NCBI RefSeq assembly: GCF_015477765.1
Contig: NZ_JADLQQ010000003.1
Span: 124,001 to 188,000 of the forward strand
DNA from: Nocardia transvalensis
Lineage (GTDB): Bacteria > Actinomycetota > Actinomycetes > Mycobacteriales > Mycobacteriaceae
Direction of reading: 5' to 3'
DNA: 64,000 bases
Below are positions 16,632 through 28,107 of the stretch, piece after piece; positions within the stretch are counted from its first letter, which is position 1; every line of letters starts with the position of its first letter. Position numbers and translations under genes: made by a program. Under the pieces are notes generated by a model that had not been told where the DNA came from, did no database searches, and saw nothing but the letters and a program-made list of their open reading frames with translations.

Positions 16632-18656
16632 CTAATTCGGAGCCACCGGCGCGGTCGGATCGACCAGGTGGCACCGCTGGATCTCGTACTTTGGCACCCG
16701 GTCGATGCGGTACTTCGCGAAGTGGAAGGCCTGGACGATGTTGTGCCGGAACCGGTCCCAGGTCAGCGGGGCCCGCGAGGAGGCCAGCAGGTCCTGGGTG
16801 GCCGGGCAGCTCAGCGCCGTGCGGGCCTGGTTCACCCACTTCTCGTCGAGGAACCACGGCATCCACGGATGCCGATCGACCATGCCGGCGTCCACCAGCA
16901 CCCAGTCCGGGTACAGGTTCTTGTCGTGGCCGATCCGGCCGTCGGCGAGCCGGTCGGTGTGCGCGGCCAGCGGATAGGCCAGGCCCTCCTGATCGATGAC
17001 CCGCACGTTCAGGGGAACGTTCATGCTGGTCATGCCCAGATTCAGGAAGTAGACGGTATGGCCGTACCCACCCTCCGGAATCGGCAGCGGGGGCGGGGCG
17101 ACGAACCACATCATGTACGACGGCGAACTGAGCAGCAGACCGCCGTTGGGGTTGTGCTCGATATCGCGCACCATGGCCCGCATGCGCGGATAGTCCAGAT
17201 AGTCCTCGGCCAGCACCGGATGGTCGTGCCCGCTGTTGAGGACGTAGTAGATGCGCTCGTCGACGATCCCGGTGTCGCTGATGGAGGCACCCGAGGTGTT
17301 GGCGGTGGTGTTCGCCGCGAACAGCGCCCACCCGATCGCCCCTGCCCAGACGACCAAGGGCAGGACGAGATCCCGGCCGAAAGCACGCCGGGATGAGGAG
17401 GAGGGGGCGGCCTGCCGGGATGAGGCGGAAGGGGCGGCCTGCCGGGATGACGAGCGGTCGGGCAGGCGCACCGGAATCACCGCGACCGGCAGCAGCAGGA
17501 TGAACAGCTGCGGGAGCAGCATCCGGCCGTGCATGAAGTCGCCGCCGACGCGGATGTTGAAGACGACGAGCAGCAGCCCGGCGAGGAGCATCATGGCGAC
17601 GACCGCGCTCGGCGAATGCAGCCGCGTCCGCAGCCGGAACCACTTCGTGATTCCGGCACGCTCTCCGCCGGAGACCTCGGTGTCCGTCGCGGCGGCGGTA
17701 CGACGCGAACGCGTCATGAGAACCAGCCCGGCCACGACGAGCAGCAGCAGCGGCACCCAGAGGTAATACGGGCCGACCAGATCCCACAGGTAGGTGAAGC
17801 CCTGCTTCCACTTGGCGCCGCCCGCCTCCTTGGCGACCGCGGTGTTCGGATAGGGCAGGCCGTAGTAGCCCATGCGCCAGATCTGATAGCCGACCGGAAC
17901 CAGCCCGGCGACCGCGACGATCATCGCGCGCAGGACGATCGGCCGCACCCGCGTCCGCGGCATCGGGGCGCAGAAGACCAGCAGCAGGGCCAGACCGCCG
18001 ACGACGGTCATCTCCGGCCGGATCACCCAGCACAGCCCGGCCCAGAACACCAGGCCGAAAAGGCTTGGCAGGCGGACCCTCTCGGCCTGGCTCCAGCGCA
18101 TGAGCAGCCACCACAGCACGCCCAGCCAGAAGATGACCAGGCAGTTCTCCAGTCCGGAGGTGGCATAGTCGCGGGCGGGCGGCACCGCGATGTAGACCAG
18201 CGCGCCCGCGGGCAGCAACAACTGCCCGGCGCTACCGCCCCACAACCGTGCGGAGCCGAGCATCGCGAATACGACGGCCAGCAGCGACAGCGTCAACGCC
18301 ACCGCCAACGCCACGTACTCCAGCCGCACCTGGGTGAGCCATCCGAAGAACCAGATGACGTAGGTCCACGCCGCACTGGTGTTGGTCTCCACCCGCTCAC
18401 CCGCGTTGAAGACCGGTCCGTTCCCGGCCAGCAGATTGCGCACGGTGCGCAACACGATCAGGCCGTCGTCGGCGATCCAGCGCCGCTCCCAGGCGCCGGC
18501 CCCGAACAGGACCACGGTGAGCGTCATCCCACCGACGAATGTGGCGCGGGTGAGTAGCGAGAAGCGCCGCTCGGCTAGCGCCCGACGCAGCGCAGCACCG
18601 ACCGGCAGTGCCGTCGTCGGTGCATCGTCTTCCCGCTTGTCTCCCGCTACCACCAT
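16632..18656 (-). CDS. aftB: Terminal beta-(1,2)-arabinofuranosyltransferase AftB
   Basis: Adds the last beta-1,2-linked arabinofuranose units of arabinogalactan, the sites that carry mycolates, using decaprenyl-phosphoryl-arabinose. The 674-residue protein is a GT-C membrane enzyme: about ten membrane helices, the catalytic Asp63-Asp64 in RRWIADDGLIVLRTVRNLLAGNGP just after the first helix, and a large soluble C-terminal domain (about 450-674). It matches Rv3805c in sequence and position. I chose the ATG at 18656, 4 bp after the stop of the UbiA gene. A cytoplasmic or periplasmic loop near residues 405-430 contains a short repeated SSRQAAPSS segment coded by a 27-bp tandem repeat, unlike the rest of the gene. 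Confidence 0.93.
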   Translation of the reverse strand: MVVAGDKREDDAPTTALPVGAALRRALAERRFSLLTRATFVGGMTLTVVLFGAGAWERRWIADDGLIVLRTVRNLLAGNGPVFNAGERVETNTSAAWTYVIWFFGWLTQVRLEYVALAVALTLSLLAVVFAMLGSARLWGGSAGQLLLPAGALVYIAVPPARDYATSGLENCLVIFWLGVLWWLLMRWSQAERVRLPSLFGLVFWAGLCWVIRPEMTVVGGLALLLVFCAPMPRTRVRPIVLRAMIVAVAGLVPVGYQIWRMGYYGLPYPNTAVAKEAGGAKWKQGFTYLWDLVGPYYLWVPLLLLVVAGLVLMTRSRRTAAATDTEVSGGERAGITKWFRLRTRLHSPSAVVAMMLLAGLLLVVFNIRVGGDFMHGRMLLPQLFILLLPVAVIPVRLPDRSSSRQAAPSASSRQAAPSSSSRRAFGRDLVLPLVVWAGAIGWALFAANTTANTSGASISDTGIVDERIYYVLNSGHDHPVLAEDYLDYPRMRAMVRDIEHNPNGGLLLSSPSYMMWFVAPPPLPIPEGGYGHTVYFLNLGMTSMNVPLNVRVIDQEGLAYPLAAHTDRLADGRIGHDKNLYPDWVLVDAGMVDRHPWMPWFLDEKWVNQARTALSCPATQDLLASSRAPLTWDRFRHNIVQAFHFAKYRIDRVPKYEIQRCHLVDPTAPVAPN
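17387..17450. repeat. 27-bp tandem repeat inside aftB
   Basis: GGGGCGGCCTGCCGGGATGA occurs at 17404-17423 and 17431-17450, and its second half also at 17387-17396, all with a 27-bp period. It codes for a Ser/Ala/Pro/Gln-rich loop in AftB. Period is a multiple of three, so copy changes keep frame. Confidence 0.8.
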
Positions 18657-18660
18657 CTCG

Positions 18661-19608
18661 TCAGGTGAGATAGACAGCGACAACTACCGCTCCGATCCAC
18701 GCTATGGCCAGGAGTTGCAGAACACGATCCCCCAGCGCGATCTCTTCGGGTTCACCGGCCTCGCCACCATCGACGTCGACCGCGTAGCGCAGGATCGCGA
18801 TCGTAATAGGAATCATCGAGATCGCGAACCACGGGCTGTTCTTGTGATCAGCTTCGAACGCCCACAGTCCGTAGAAGACGACTACGGCAGTGCCGGACAG
18901 AGTCCAGATGAAACGCAGATAGGTGGGCGTGTAGTACTGCAGCGACTTGCGAATCTTCGCGCCGGTGTCGAGCGCGATCTTGAGCTCGGCATAGCGCTTG
19001 CCCGCGGCCATGAACAGCGAGCCGAAGGCCATGATCAGCAGGAACCATTGCGACAGATGGATATCGGCGGCCGCGCCACCGGCAACCGCACGCAGCAGGA
19101 AGCCCGACGACACGATACAGACGTCGAGCACCGCCTGATGCTTGAGCCCGAAACAGTAGGCGAGCTGGATGCCGATGTAGATCGCCATCACCACGGCCAG
19201 CTGCCACGCCGCCGCGAACGAGAGCAGGATCGAGCCGATGAGCAGCACTACCGACAGCGAATAGGCCAGATTCACCGGCACCACACCGGCGGCGATCGGC
19301 CGGAAGCGCTTGGTCGGATGCGCCCGATCGGCCTCCACGTCCAGAGCGTCATTGATCAGGTAGATGCCGGAGGCGGCCATGCAGAAGACCACGAAGGCGA
19401 TCGCGATGTGCCAGTCCCGGGTGAAGTCCGCCAGGTAGTAGGTGTCGGTGCCGGGAATCTTGCCCGCCACCATCGGTGCGGCCAGCACCAGGACGTTCTT
19501 CACCCACTGCCGCGGCCGCACGGCCTTGAGCACGCCGCCGACCAGGGTCTTGGGCGGACCCTTGATAACGGCCTCGTCCAGATCGACGCTGGTCGGCTCT
19601 TCACTCAT
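18661..19608 (-). CDS. ubiA: UbiA-family decaprenyl-phosphate phosphoribosyltransferase (DPPR synthase)
   Basis: Transfers 5-phosphoribose from PRPP to decaprenyl phosphate, the committed step to the arabinose donor DPA. The 315-residue membrane protein has about nine helices and the UbiA metal-binding motif NDALDVEADR at 86-95; a second conserved element is KRYAEL in the cytoplasmic loop. Position between the PAP2 gene and aftB equals Rv3806c. The ATG at 19608 starts 1 bp after the upstream stop (TGATATG), supporting translational coupling; the in-frame start 54 bp earlier would lie inside the upstream gene. Confidence 0.94.
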   Translation of the reverse strand: MSEEPTSVDLDEAVIKGPPKTLVGGVLKAVRPRQWVKNVLVLAAPMVAGKIPGTDTYYLADFTRDWHIAIAFVVFCMAASGIYLINDALDVEADRAHPTKRFRPIAAGVVPVNLAYSLSVVLLIGSILLSFAAAWQLAVVMAIYIGIQLAYCFGLKHQAVLDVCIVSSGFLLRAVAGGAAADIHLSQWFLLIMAFGSLFMAAGKRYAELKIALDTGAKIRKSLQYYTPTYLRFIWTLSGTAVVVFYGLWAFEADHKNSPWFAISMIPITIAILRYAVDVDGGEAGEPEEIALGDRVLQLLAIAWIGAVVVAVYLT

Positions 19609-19609
19609 A

Positions 19610-20205
19610 TCAACGAGGGTTCTTTCCTGTGCGGTCACTGGCGAATCTCTTTTCGGCGGCAAGCACTGCTGCTGCGGACGCGGCGCCCAGCGCGGAGCCG
19701 GCCAGCACGTCGGAGGGGTAGTGCACCCCGAGAACGACCCGGGAGAGCAGCATCGGCGGTACGAGTACCGCAGGCAAGGGTAGCCCGGTCAGTCGGCCGA
19801 GCAACACGGCCGCCGCCGTCGTCGAGGTCGCATGCGAGGACGGGAAGCTCAGCTTGCTCGGTGTCGACACGTTGACCTGCACCGACGGATCGTTCGGGCG
19901 GGGACGGCGCACGACGCGCTTGATCACCACCGAGGCGGCATGAGCACCGAAGGCGCCCACCGCCACTCCCGCCCACTGCCGGCGGCGCGGCTTGTCGACC
20001 AGGGCACCCAGCGCGCCGATGCCCATCCATCCGAGCGCATGCTCGCCGAAGTGCGACATGCCGCGAGCGGCCTTGATCACCTGCGGATTTCGGCCGATGG
20101 TGCCCTGCACCGCGTTGATGATCTTGACCTCGGCGGGTGCCGGTGCCGCAGGCTCGGGCACAACGTGCAGATGCGGCGAATCGGCCGATTCCGCTGCGGT
20201 GGCGG

Positions 20206-20209
<4 letters not shown>
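19610..20209 (-). CDS. PAP2-family phosphatase (Rv3807c-like)
   Basis: A 199-residue membrane phosphatase with all three PAP2 motifs: KRVVRRPRP (about 97-105), PSSHA (about 124-128) and SRVVLGVHYPSD (about 154-165). In M. tuberculosis the homologue sits at the same place and is thought to act on decaprenylphosphoryl-5-phosphoribose, between the UbiA step and epimerisation; that assignment is family knowledge and not proved by sequence. The start ATG overlaps the stop of glfT2 (ATGA), and ubiA begins 1 bp after its stop, so it is firmly in the glf operon. Confidence 0.92.
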
Positions 20210-23390
<3,181 letters not shown>

Positions 23391-23515
23391 TCAGGCCATT
23401 GCAATCCACCCGCCGCCCCACTGTGCCGTAGATCACATCCACTGGCCGTCACGCCGCCCGAGGGCGCCTCGTCCGAAGGGCATATCAGCGTTTCCGGCCC
23501 GACAGGAGGCATCCG

Positions 23516-23908
23516 ATGAATCGCTTCGTCACAATCGCCACGCTCATCGCGGCGGCATCAATGGTGGGTATCGGCGCCTGGTGCCGCATCGATCCCGGCA
23601 ACTTCGCCCGGTGGGCCAACTGGACCGACCACGAACATTTCCTGCACGACGCCGGGGTCTTCCAGATCGGCATCGGCCTGATGATGATCGCGGCGCTGCT
23701 GTGGCGCGATGTCGTCGCCGTCGTGCTGGGCGGATTCCTGATCGCCAACACCCTGCACGCGTTCAACCACGCGGTCGATCACGGCGGCGGGCACAGCTCC
23801 GATCCCTGGTCGCTGCTGGCGTTCTCCGTCCTGGCCGCCCTCGCCCTCGTCGTCCGTCTGCGCGTCCTGCGCCGCCGGACCGCTCCCGCCGCCGTCCCGG
23901 AGGCCTGA
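23516..23908 (+). CDS. Small four-helix membrane protein, function unknown
   Basis: A 130-residue hydrophobic protein with about four membrane helices (near 5-22, 45-62, 66-80 and 98-117). A His/Asp-rich patch (NWTDHEHFLHDAGVFQ and HAFNHAVDHGGGHSSD) is grouped on one side, which may bind metal or haem; this is inference. An ideal AGGAGG precedes the ATG. It is divergent from glf and lies 5 bp before an NAD-dependent epimerase-like gene, so the two are likely co-transcribed. Not recognised as a named family. Confidence 0.75.
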   Translation: MNRFVTIATLIAAASMVGIGAWCRIDPGNFARWANWTDHEHFLHDAGVFQIGIGLMMIAALLWRDVVAVVLGGFLIANTLHAFNHAVDHGGGHSSDPWSLLAFSVLAALALVVRLRVLRRRTAPAAVPEA

Positions 23909-23913
23909 CAGTC

Positions 23914-24855
23914 ATGCGCATCCTGCTCGCCGGTGCCACCGGCACCATCGGCTCGGCCCTTGTCCCCCAACTGCTTTCGGCCGGTCACAGCGTGCTCGGC
24001 CTGACCCGCAATCCCGCCGGGGCCGAACGTCTCGCCGGACTCGGCGTGCGGCCGGTGATCGCGGACATGATGAACGCCGATGCCCTGCTCGCCGCCGTCG
24101 CCGGGCTGCGCGCGGACGCGGTGGTGCATCAGGCCACCGCCCTGACCCGCACCCCTACCCGGCACCGCGACCTGTACGCCACCGATGCGCTGCGCGACGA
24201 AGGCACCCGTAATCTGCTGCGGGCGGCGCGGATCGTCGGCGCCGAACGGTTCGTGACGCAGTCGTTCTTCCTCGGCTACGGCTGGAAGGACCACGGCTCG
24301 ACCCCGCTCACCGAGGACCGGCCGTTCGCGCAGCTCGGTCGGGGCCCGTATGACCGGCATCTGCGGTCGCTGCGGTCCAATGAGGATCAGGTGCTCGGCT
24401 TCGGCGGCATCGCCCTGCGCTACGGGCTGTTCTACGGACCCGAACAGTCGACCTTCGGACTGATGGACAGCCTCCGGCGCCGGAAGCTTCCGGTGCCGCG
24501 CCACGCGTCGAACCTGCATCCCATCCACATCGCCGACGCCGCGGCCGCCACCGTCGCGGCACTGGAGCGCGGACGCCCGGGGCAGGCGTACAACATCGCC
24601 GACGACGAGCCCGTCGATATGGGGGACTACCTCGACGCCCTCGCCGCCATCGCGGGCGCGCCCGCCCCGCGCCGGGTGCCCGGCTGGCTGTTGCGCGCGA
24701 CCCCCTACCTGCACGGCCTGCTGGTCGGCACGCACATCCGCCTCGACACGACCGAGGCCAGGCGAGAACTCGGCTGGACCCCGCAGTATCCGACCTACCG
24801 GGACGGCTTCGCCGCGCTGGACACCACCTCGGCGCCCGCGCACCGAACTCAGTAA
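23914..24855 (+). CDS. NAD(P)-dependent epimerase/dehydratase-family protein
   Basis: An extended short-chain dehydrogenase of 313 residues. It begins with the nucleotide-binding motif MRILLAGATGTIGSALVPQLL, and has VVHQATALTR in the position of the fourth strand and HPIHIADAAAATVAAL in the C-terminal half. The usual YxxxK catalytic pair is not obvious (YGWKDHG is the nearest), so it may be a sugar epimerase relative or a reductase with altered chemistry. It starts 5 bp after the membrane-protein gene and overlaps the convergent gene at 24849 by 7 bp at its 3' end. Confidence 0.82.
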   Translation: MRILLAGATGTIGSALVPQLLSAGHSVLGLTRNPAGAERLAGLGVRPVIADMMNADALLAAVAGLRADAVVHQATALTRTPTRHRDLYATDALRDEGTRNLLRAARIVGAERFVTQSFFLGYGWKDHGSTPLTEDRPFAQLGRGPYDRHLRSLRSNEDQVLGFGGIALRYGLFYGPEQSTFGLMDSLRRRKLPVPRHASNLHPIHIADAAAATVAALERGRPGQAYNIADDEPVDMGDYLDALAAIAGAPAPRRVPGWLLRATPYLHGLLVGTHIRLDTTEARRELGWTPQYPTYRDGFAALDTTSAPAHRTQ

Positions 24856-25352
24856 TACGGGTATTGCAACTGCTGCCGAGCCGCTATCCACCGGCCGGTG
24901 GACCGGGCCGCGGCCAGACAGAGGGTGATGACGTGAAAGGTGAATCCGATCGTCAGGAAAACGGCCATGAAGGCCACATCGGATTTCTCGAACGGTTCGG
25001 TCGCGGCGACGAACACCGCCCATCCGGCCAGCCCGAGCATGACCAGCACGGCGGCCATGATCACCAGGACGCGGCCCACGCCGCGCCGGGCCAGCAGCAG
25101 AACCGACCCCGACAGGAACAGCGCGGCCACCACGCCGAGCAGGATGAGCAGGACGAAGTCGATGACGAGGTGGCCCGCCCCGCTCCGCACATCACTGCGC
25201 GTCCCGAATGCTCCGCCGACGGCCGCGGCACTCCACAGCAGGCCCTGCAGCAGAGCCAGGATTCCCCCCGTGATCGCGGTGCCGCCACCGGCCTTCGGCG
25301 GGGCGGGGTAGCCGTAGACGGGATAGCCCGGCGGGCCGTACGGATAGTTCAT
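24849..25352 (-). CDS. Pro/Tyr-headed four-helix membrane protein
   Basis: A 167-residue protein: an N-terminal cytoplasmic head rich in Pro, Tyr and Gly (NYPYGPPGYPVYGYPAPP), then AGGGTAITGGILALLQG leading into about four membrane helices. The same layout and a matching GTAITAG motif occur in the protein at 33416-34030, so the two are paralogues of one family. AGGGGGAG precedes the ATG at 25352. The last 7 bp overlap the convergent epimerase gene. Function unknown. Confidence 0.75.
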   Translation of the reverse strand: MNYPYGPPGYPVYGYPAPPKAGGGTAITGGILALLQGLLWSAAAVGGAFGTRSDVRSGAGHLVIDFVLLILLGVVAALFLSGSVLLLARRGVGRVLVIMAAVLVMLGLAGWAVFVAATEPFEKSDVAFMAVFLTIGFTFHVITLCLAAARSTGRWIAARQQLQYPYY

Positions 25353-25439
25353 TCGGGTTCTCCCCCTTACTTACTCGGGCGCGAACTCTACCGCGCGAGG
25401 GGTCGGCTCGCCGCCCGCCTCGAGGGGGTATGACGCGAG

Positions 25440-25467
25440 GGTGCCCCGCTGCATCCGGCGGGGCACC
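25440..25467 (-). terminator. Hairpin after the MerR-family gene
   Basis: Ten-bp perfect stem (GGTGCCCCGC and GCGGGGCACC) with an 8-base loop, 36 bp past the stop at 25503. No T-run; probably a terminator by position. Confidence 0.5.
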
Positions 25468-25502
25468 GTCTCTCGTTGTGTTCGGCCGGGACCGAATCTC
25501 GG

Positions 25503-26270
25503 CTACTGCAGCCGGGTTTCGGCATAGACCCGCATGGCGTCGCGCACGAGTTCGGCCGTGCCGGTGCCGTACTTGTCGTAGTTCTGGCCGTAACGCGGGT
25601 CGGCAACGTACATTTCGCCGAGACCGGTGAAGGCTTCGGCCGTCGGGCGCCTGCCCTGCCAGCCCACCACGATCCAGTCGTAGTGGCGCCGCGTGATGGC
25701 CTGCACCTCGTCGCTGTCGGGCGAGAGACCTTCGTTGAAGGCCCGGCCGTAGTCCGCGGCGATATCGAGGGCGGTCTGGCCGAACTGTTGCTTCTCCTCC
25801 TCGCTCAGCGAACGCCACCAGCGGTCGCCGCTCTCGTAGGCCTCGCGGCCCCAGCGCTCGATCACCTCGTCCTTGTACTGGGTGTGGTCGAATCCGTCGA
25901 ATACTTCGTCAGCCATGAGTGGCTCACCTGCTTCCGTCTTGCGCAATGTGGTGTGCACCGACGCGATCTGGCGAGCGATCCGATCCTGTTCCTGCCGAAG
26001 CAGATTCAGATGTGTGCGCAGCGCGGCCGCCGCATCCTGTTCGCCCGCGAGCACTTCGGCGATGACCGGCAGGCCGAGGCCGAGTTCCCGCAGCAGCAGG
26101 ATGCGTTGTAACCGCACGAGGGAGTCCTGGTCGTAGTACCGGTACCCGTTGGCGCCGATCCGGCTCGGCGGTAACAATCCGAGCTGGCCGTAGTGGCGCA
26201 GGGTGCGGCTGGTGGTCCCGGCCGCCTTGGCCAGCTCCTGGATGGACCATTCGGTCGGGGATTTCACCAC
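25503..26270 (-). CDS. MerR-family regulator with TipAS effector domain
   Basis: A 255-residue transcription activator. Residues 8-75 are the MerR helix-turn-helix (WSIQELAKAAGTTSRTLRHYGQLGLLPPSRIGANGYRYYD), then a coiled coil (about 80-115), then a TipAS-like domain (about 140-255, with the YKDEVIERWG and GQTALDIAADYGRAFNEG motifs). In TipA proteins this domain binds thiopeptides or other hydrophobic ligands; the ligand here is unknown. It starts at the first of two GTG codons, after GAGGAG. A perfect inverted repeat (26311-26327) stands 41 bp upstream, suggesting autoregulation. Confidence 0.9.
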   Translation of the reverse strand: MVKSPTEWSIQELAKAAGTTSRTLRHYGQLGLLPPSRIGANGYRYYDQDSLVRLQRILLLRELGLGLPVIAEVLAGEQDAAAALRTHLNLLRQEQDRIARQIASVHTTLRKTEAGEPLMADEVFDGFDHTQYKDEVIERWGREAYESGDRWWRSLSEEEKQQFGQTALDIAADYGRAFNEGLSPDSDEVQAITRRHYDWIVVGWQGRRPTAEAFTGLGEMYVADPRYGQNYDKYGTGTAELVRDAMRVYAETRLQ

Positions 26271-26310
26271 CGTTCACTCCTCTCGTCGCGTCGACACATC
26301 CAGCGTGCAA

Positions 26311-26327
26311 GTTGACGCTACGTCAAC
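26311..26327. promoter_or_regulatory. Inverted repeat GTTGACG-CTA-CGTCAAC
   Basis: Perfect 7-bp arms with a 3-base spacer, in the 71-bp gap upstream of the MerR gene. A TTGACG hexamer (-35 like) overlaps it on the minus strand at 26327-26332. Position and symmetry fit a MerR-type operator inside a promoter spacer; a matching -10 is not clear. Confidence 0.55.
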
Positions 26328-26341
26328 GTCAATCCTTATTT

Positions 26342-26989
26342 TCAGTATCCGACGGTGAACCGGGTCCGGTGGTGTTTCGGCCGTTCCGCCTCGTCGAGCA
26401 GGGCGACGGCCAGATCCTCCATCGAGAGGAACGAGGCACCCTCGTCGTCGACGAGCAGTTCGTCGGTGCCGACCCGATAGACGCCCCGGCGTCGGCCCGG
26501 CTCGAGCAGCGGGGGCGGGCTCACATAGGCCCAGTCGACGGGCCCGCCGTCGGCGACGGTGCGGAACAACTCCAGTTGCGCACGGCAGGCCAGGGCGATC
26601 GGGAGCAAGTCGGCCGGGAAGTCGGGCAGCTCGGCCACGGTCCGGCCGTCGGCCCCGGGCACGGTCAGCGTGCCCGCACCGCCGACGACCAGCAGCCGCA
26701 CCTCGGTGCGGGCCAGACCGGACAGCAGCCCCTCGGCGACGACGGCGAGTTCGTACTCCCGGCCCGGCGCCGGGCGGGTCGCGCTGATGACCAGATCCCG
26801 GCCCGTGCTCAGCTCGGCGACCTGGTCGGGATCGGTGGCGTCACCGGTGCGGACCTCGACCTCGGCGGGCAGATCTCGCAGACGGTCGAGGCTGCGCGAG
26901 ACGGCCGTGACCCGATGACCCCGCGACAGCGCCTCGGTCACCACCCGGCGACCGACCGCGCCTGCTGCTCCGAAAACGGTGATATGCAT
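26342..26989 (-). CDS. NAD(P)H-binding (NmrA-like atypical SDR) protein
   Basis: A 215-residue protein with a dinucleotide-binding start (MHITVFGAAGAVGRRVV), TGDATDPDQVAEL, and VGGAGTL in the third strand region, typical of the atypical short-chain dehydrogenase group that includes flavin reductase and NmrA-like sensors. No catalytic YxxxK is visible. AAGGAG precedes the ATG at 26989. It lies between the MerR gene and the DMT exporter gene, all minus strand, 60 bp after the exporter; it could be the second gene of the MarR-controlled unit. Confidence 0.82.
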   Translation of the reverse strand: MHITVFGAAGAVGRRVVTEALSRGHRVTAVSRSLDRLRDLPAEVEVRTGDATDPDQVAELSTGRDLVISATRPAPGREYELAVVAEGLLSGLARTEVRLLVVGGAGTLTVPGADGRTVAELPDFPADLLPIALACRAQLELFRTVADGGPVDWAYVSPPPLLEPGRRRGVYRVGTDELLVDDEGASFLSMEDLAVALLDEAERPKHHRTRFTVGY

Positions 26990-27049
26990 GATGTTCGAAC
27001 TCCTTGTGACGGAAGGGCAAGGGGGCGAGAGGTTCCGCGCCGAGGACGA

Positions 27050-28003
27050 TCAGGCGGCGCGAGCGGCGACCGGAGTCACCGGCATGCTGTGTGGCGCAAC
27101 GTCGTTCGGCTGCGGTTCGGACTGCTTCCGGAGACCTCCCACCTGCCCCAGAAGCGTGCCGCCCAGGGCGATGGCCATGCCCAGCACCTGCAGCGGAGAC
27201 AGCGCCTGACCGAGCCACGCCCACCCCAGCACGGCGGCGGCCAGCGGGCTGAGCAGGCTGAGGAACGACACCGAGGTCGCGGGCATCCGGCCCAATCCGC
27301 GGAACCAGACGAAGTAGGCGGCGGCAGTGCCGAGCAGACCGATGTAGAGGTAACCGCCGAGCGCCCGGCCGTCCAGAGCCGGCGGTGCGCCCTCGGCGAG
27401 CAGGGCCAGCGGCAGCAGCACCAGCCCACCGGCGGCCAGCTGCCATCCGGTGAACGCGAGCGGACCCACACCGTCGGGGCGACCCCAGCGGCCGACCAGC
27501 ACGGTCCCCGCGGCTATCGACGCCGCCCCACCCAGACCGGCCACCACGCCGACCGCATCGAGTGCGGCATTGGCGCGCAGCACAACCAGTGCCACACCGA
27601 AGATTCCGATGACTCCCGCGAGCAGCTTGCGGGCCGCCGGCCGTTCGCGCAGCAGCAGGGCGGCGAATCCGAGAGCGAACATGGGCGCGGCGGCGCCGAG
27701 GACCGCCGCGACACCACCCGGCAGCCGATAGGCGGCCAGGAACAACAGCGGGAAGAAGGCGCCGATATTCAGCACGCCGAGCACGCCCGCGCGCCAGATC
27801 CATTGGCCGCGAGGCAACACCCGAGTGACGACCAGCAGCACCAGACCGGCGGGAAGGGCGCGCATGAGGGCGGTGAACATCGGCCGTTCCGGCGGCAGGA
27901 ATTCCGAGGTGACGGCGTAGGTGGTGCCCCAGACCAGGGGCGCAAGTCCGGTGAGAGCCAGGGTTGCGACCCGCGAACTCGCCACGGCGGAGGTGGTTGT
28001 CAT
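27050..28003 (-). CDS. EamA/DMT-family exporter
   Basis: A 317-residue membrane protein with ten predicted helices arranged as two EamA repeats; LAPLVWGTTYAVTSEFLPPERPMFTALMRALPAG is the usual start of the first repeat and FTGWQLAAGGLVLLPLAL of the second. Such carriers export amino acids, drugs or metabolites; the substrate is unknown. AGGAGAG precedes the ATG. It is divergent from the marR gene, and the shared 104-bp gap has two near-identical operators, one close to this gene's start, so repression by that MarR protein is likely. Confidence 0.9.
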   Translation of the reverse strand: MTTTSAVASSRVATLALTGLAPLVWGTTYAVTSEFLPPERPMFTALMRALPAGLVLLVVTRVLPRGQWIWRAGVLGVLNIGAFFPLLFLAAYRLPGGVAAVLGAAAPMFALGFAALLLRERPAARKLLAGVIGIFGVALVVLRANAALDAVGVVAGLGGAASIAAGTVLVGRWGRPDGVGPLAFTGWQLAAGGLVLLPLALLAEGAPPALDGRALGGYLYIGLLGTAAAYFVWFRGLGRMPATSVSFLSLLSPLAAAVLGWAWLGQALSPLQVLGMAIALGGTLLGQVGGLRKQSEPQPNDVAPHSMPVTPVAARAA

Positions 28004-28024
28004 GTCGGTCTCTCCTGATTGATA

Positions 28025-28086
28025 ATCTCAATGTTGAGATAACACACCAGAACTCATCTTCATGTCAAGTATCTGAATGTTGAGAT
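28025..28086. promoter_or_regulatory. Two MarR-type operators between exporter and marR
   Basis: ATCTCAATGTTGAGAT at 28025-28040 and ATCTGAATGTTGAGAT at 28071-28086: two 16-bp palindromes that differ by one base, 46 bp apart start to start. One is 22 bp before the exporter start and the other 22 bp before the marR start, an arrangement suited to repression of both promoters. Confidence 0.8.
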
Positions 28087-28107
28087 TCATACTCCTGAGA
28101 GGACAGC

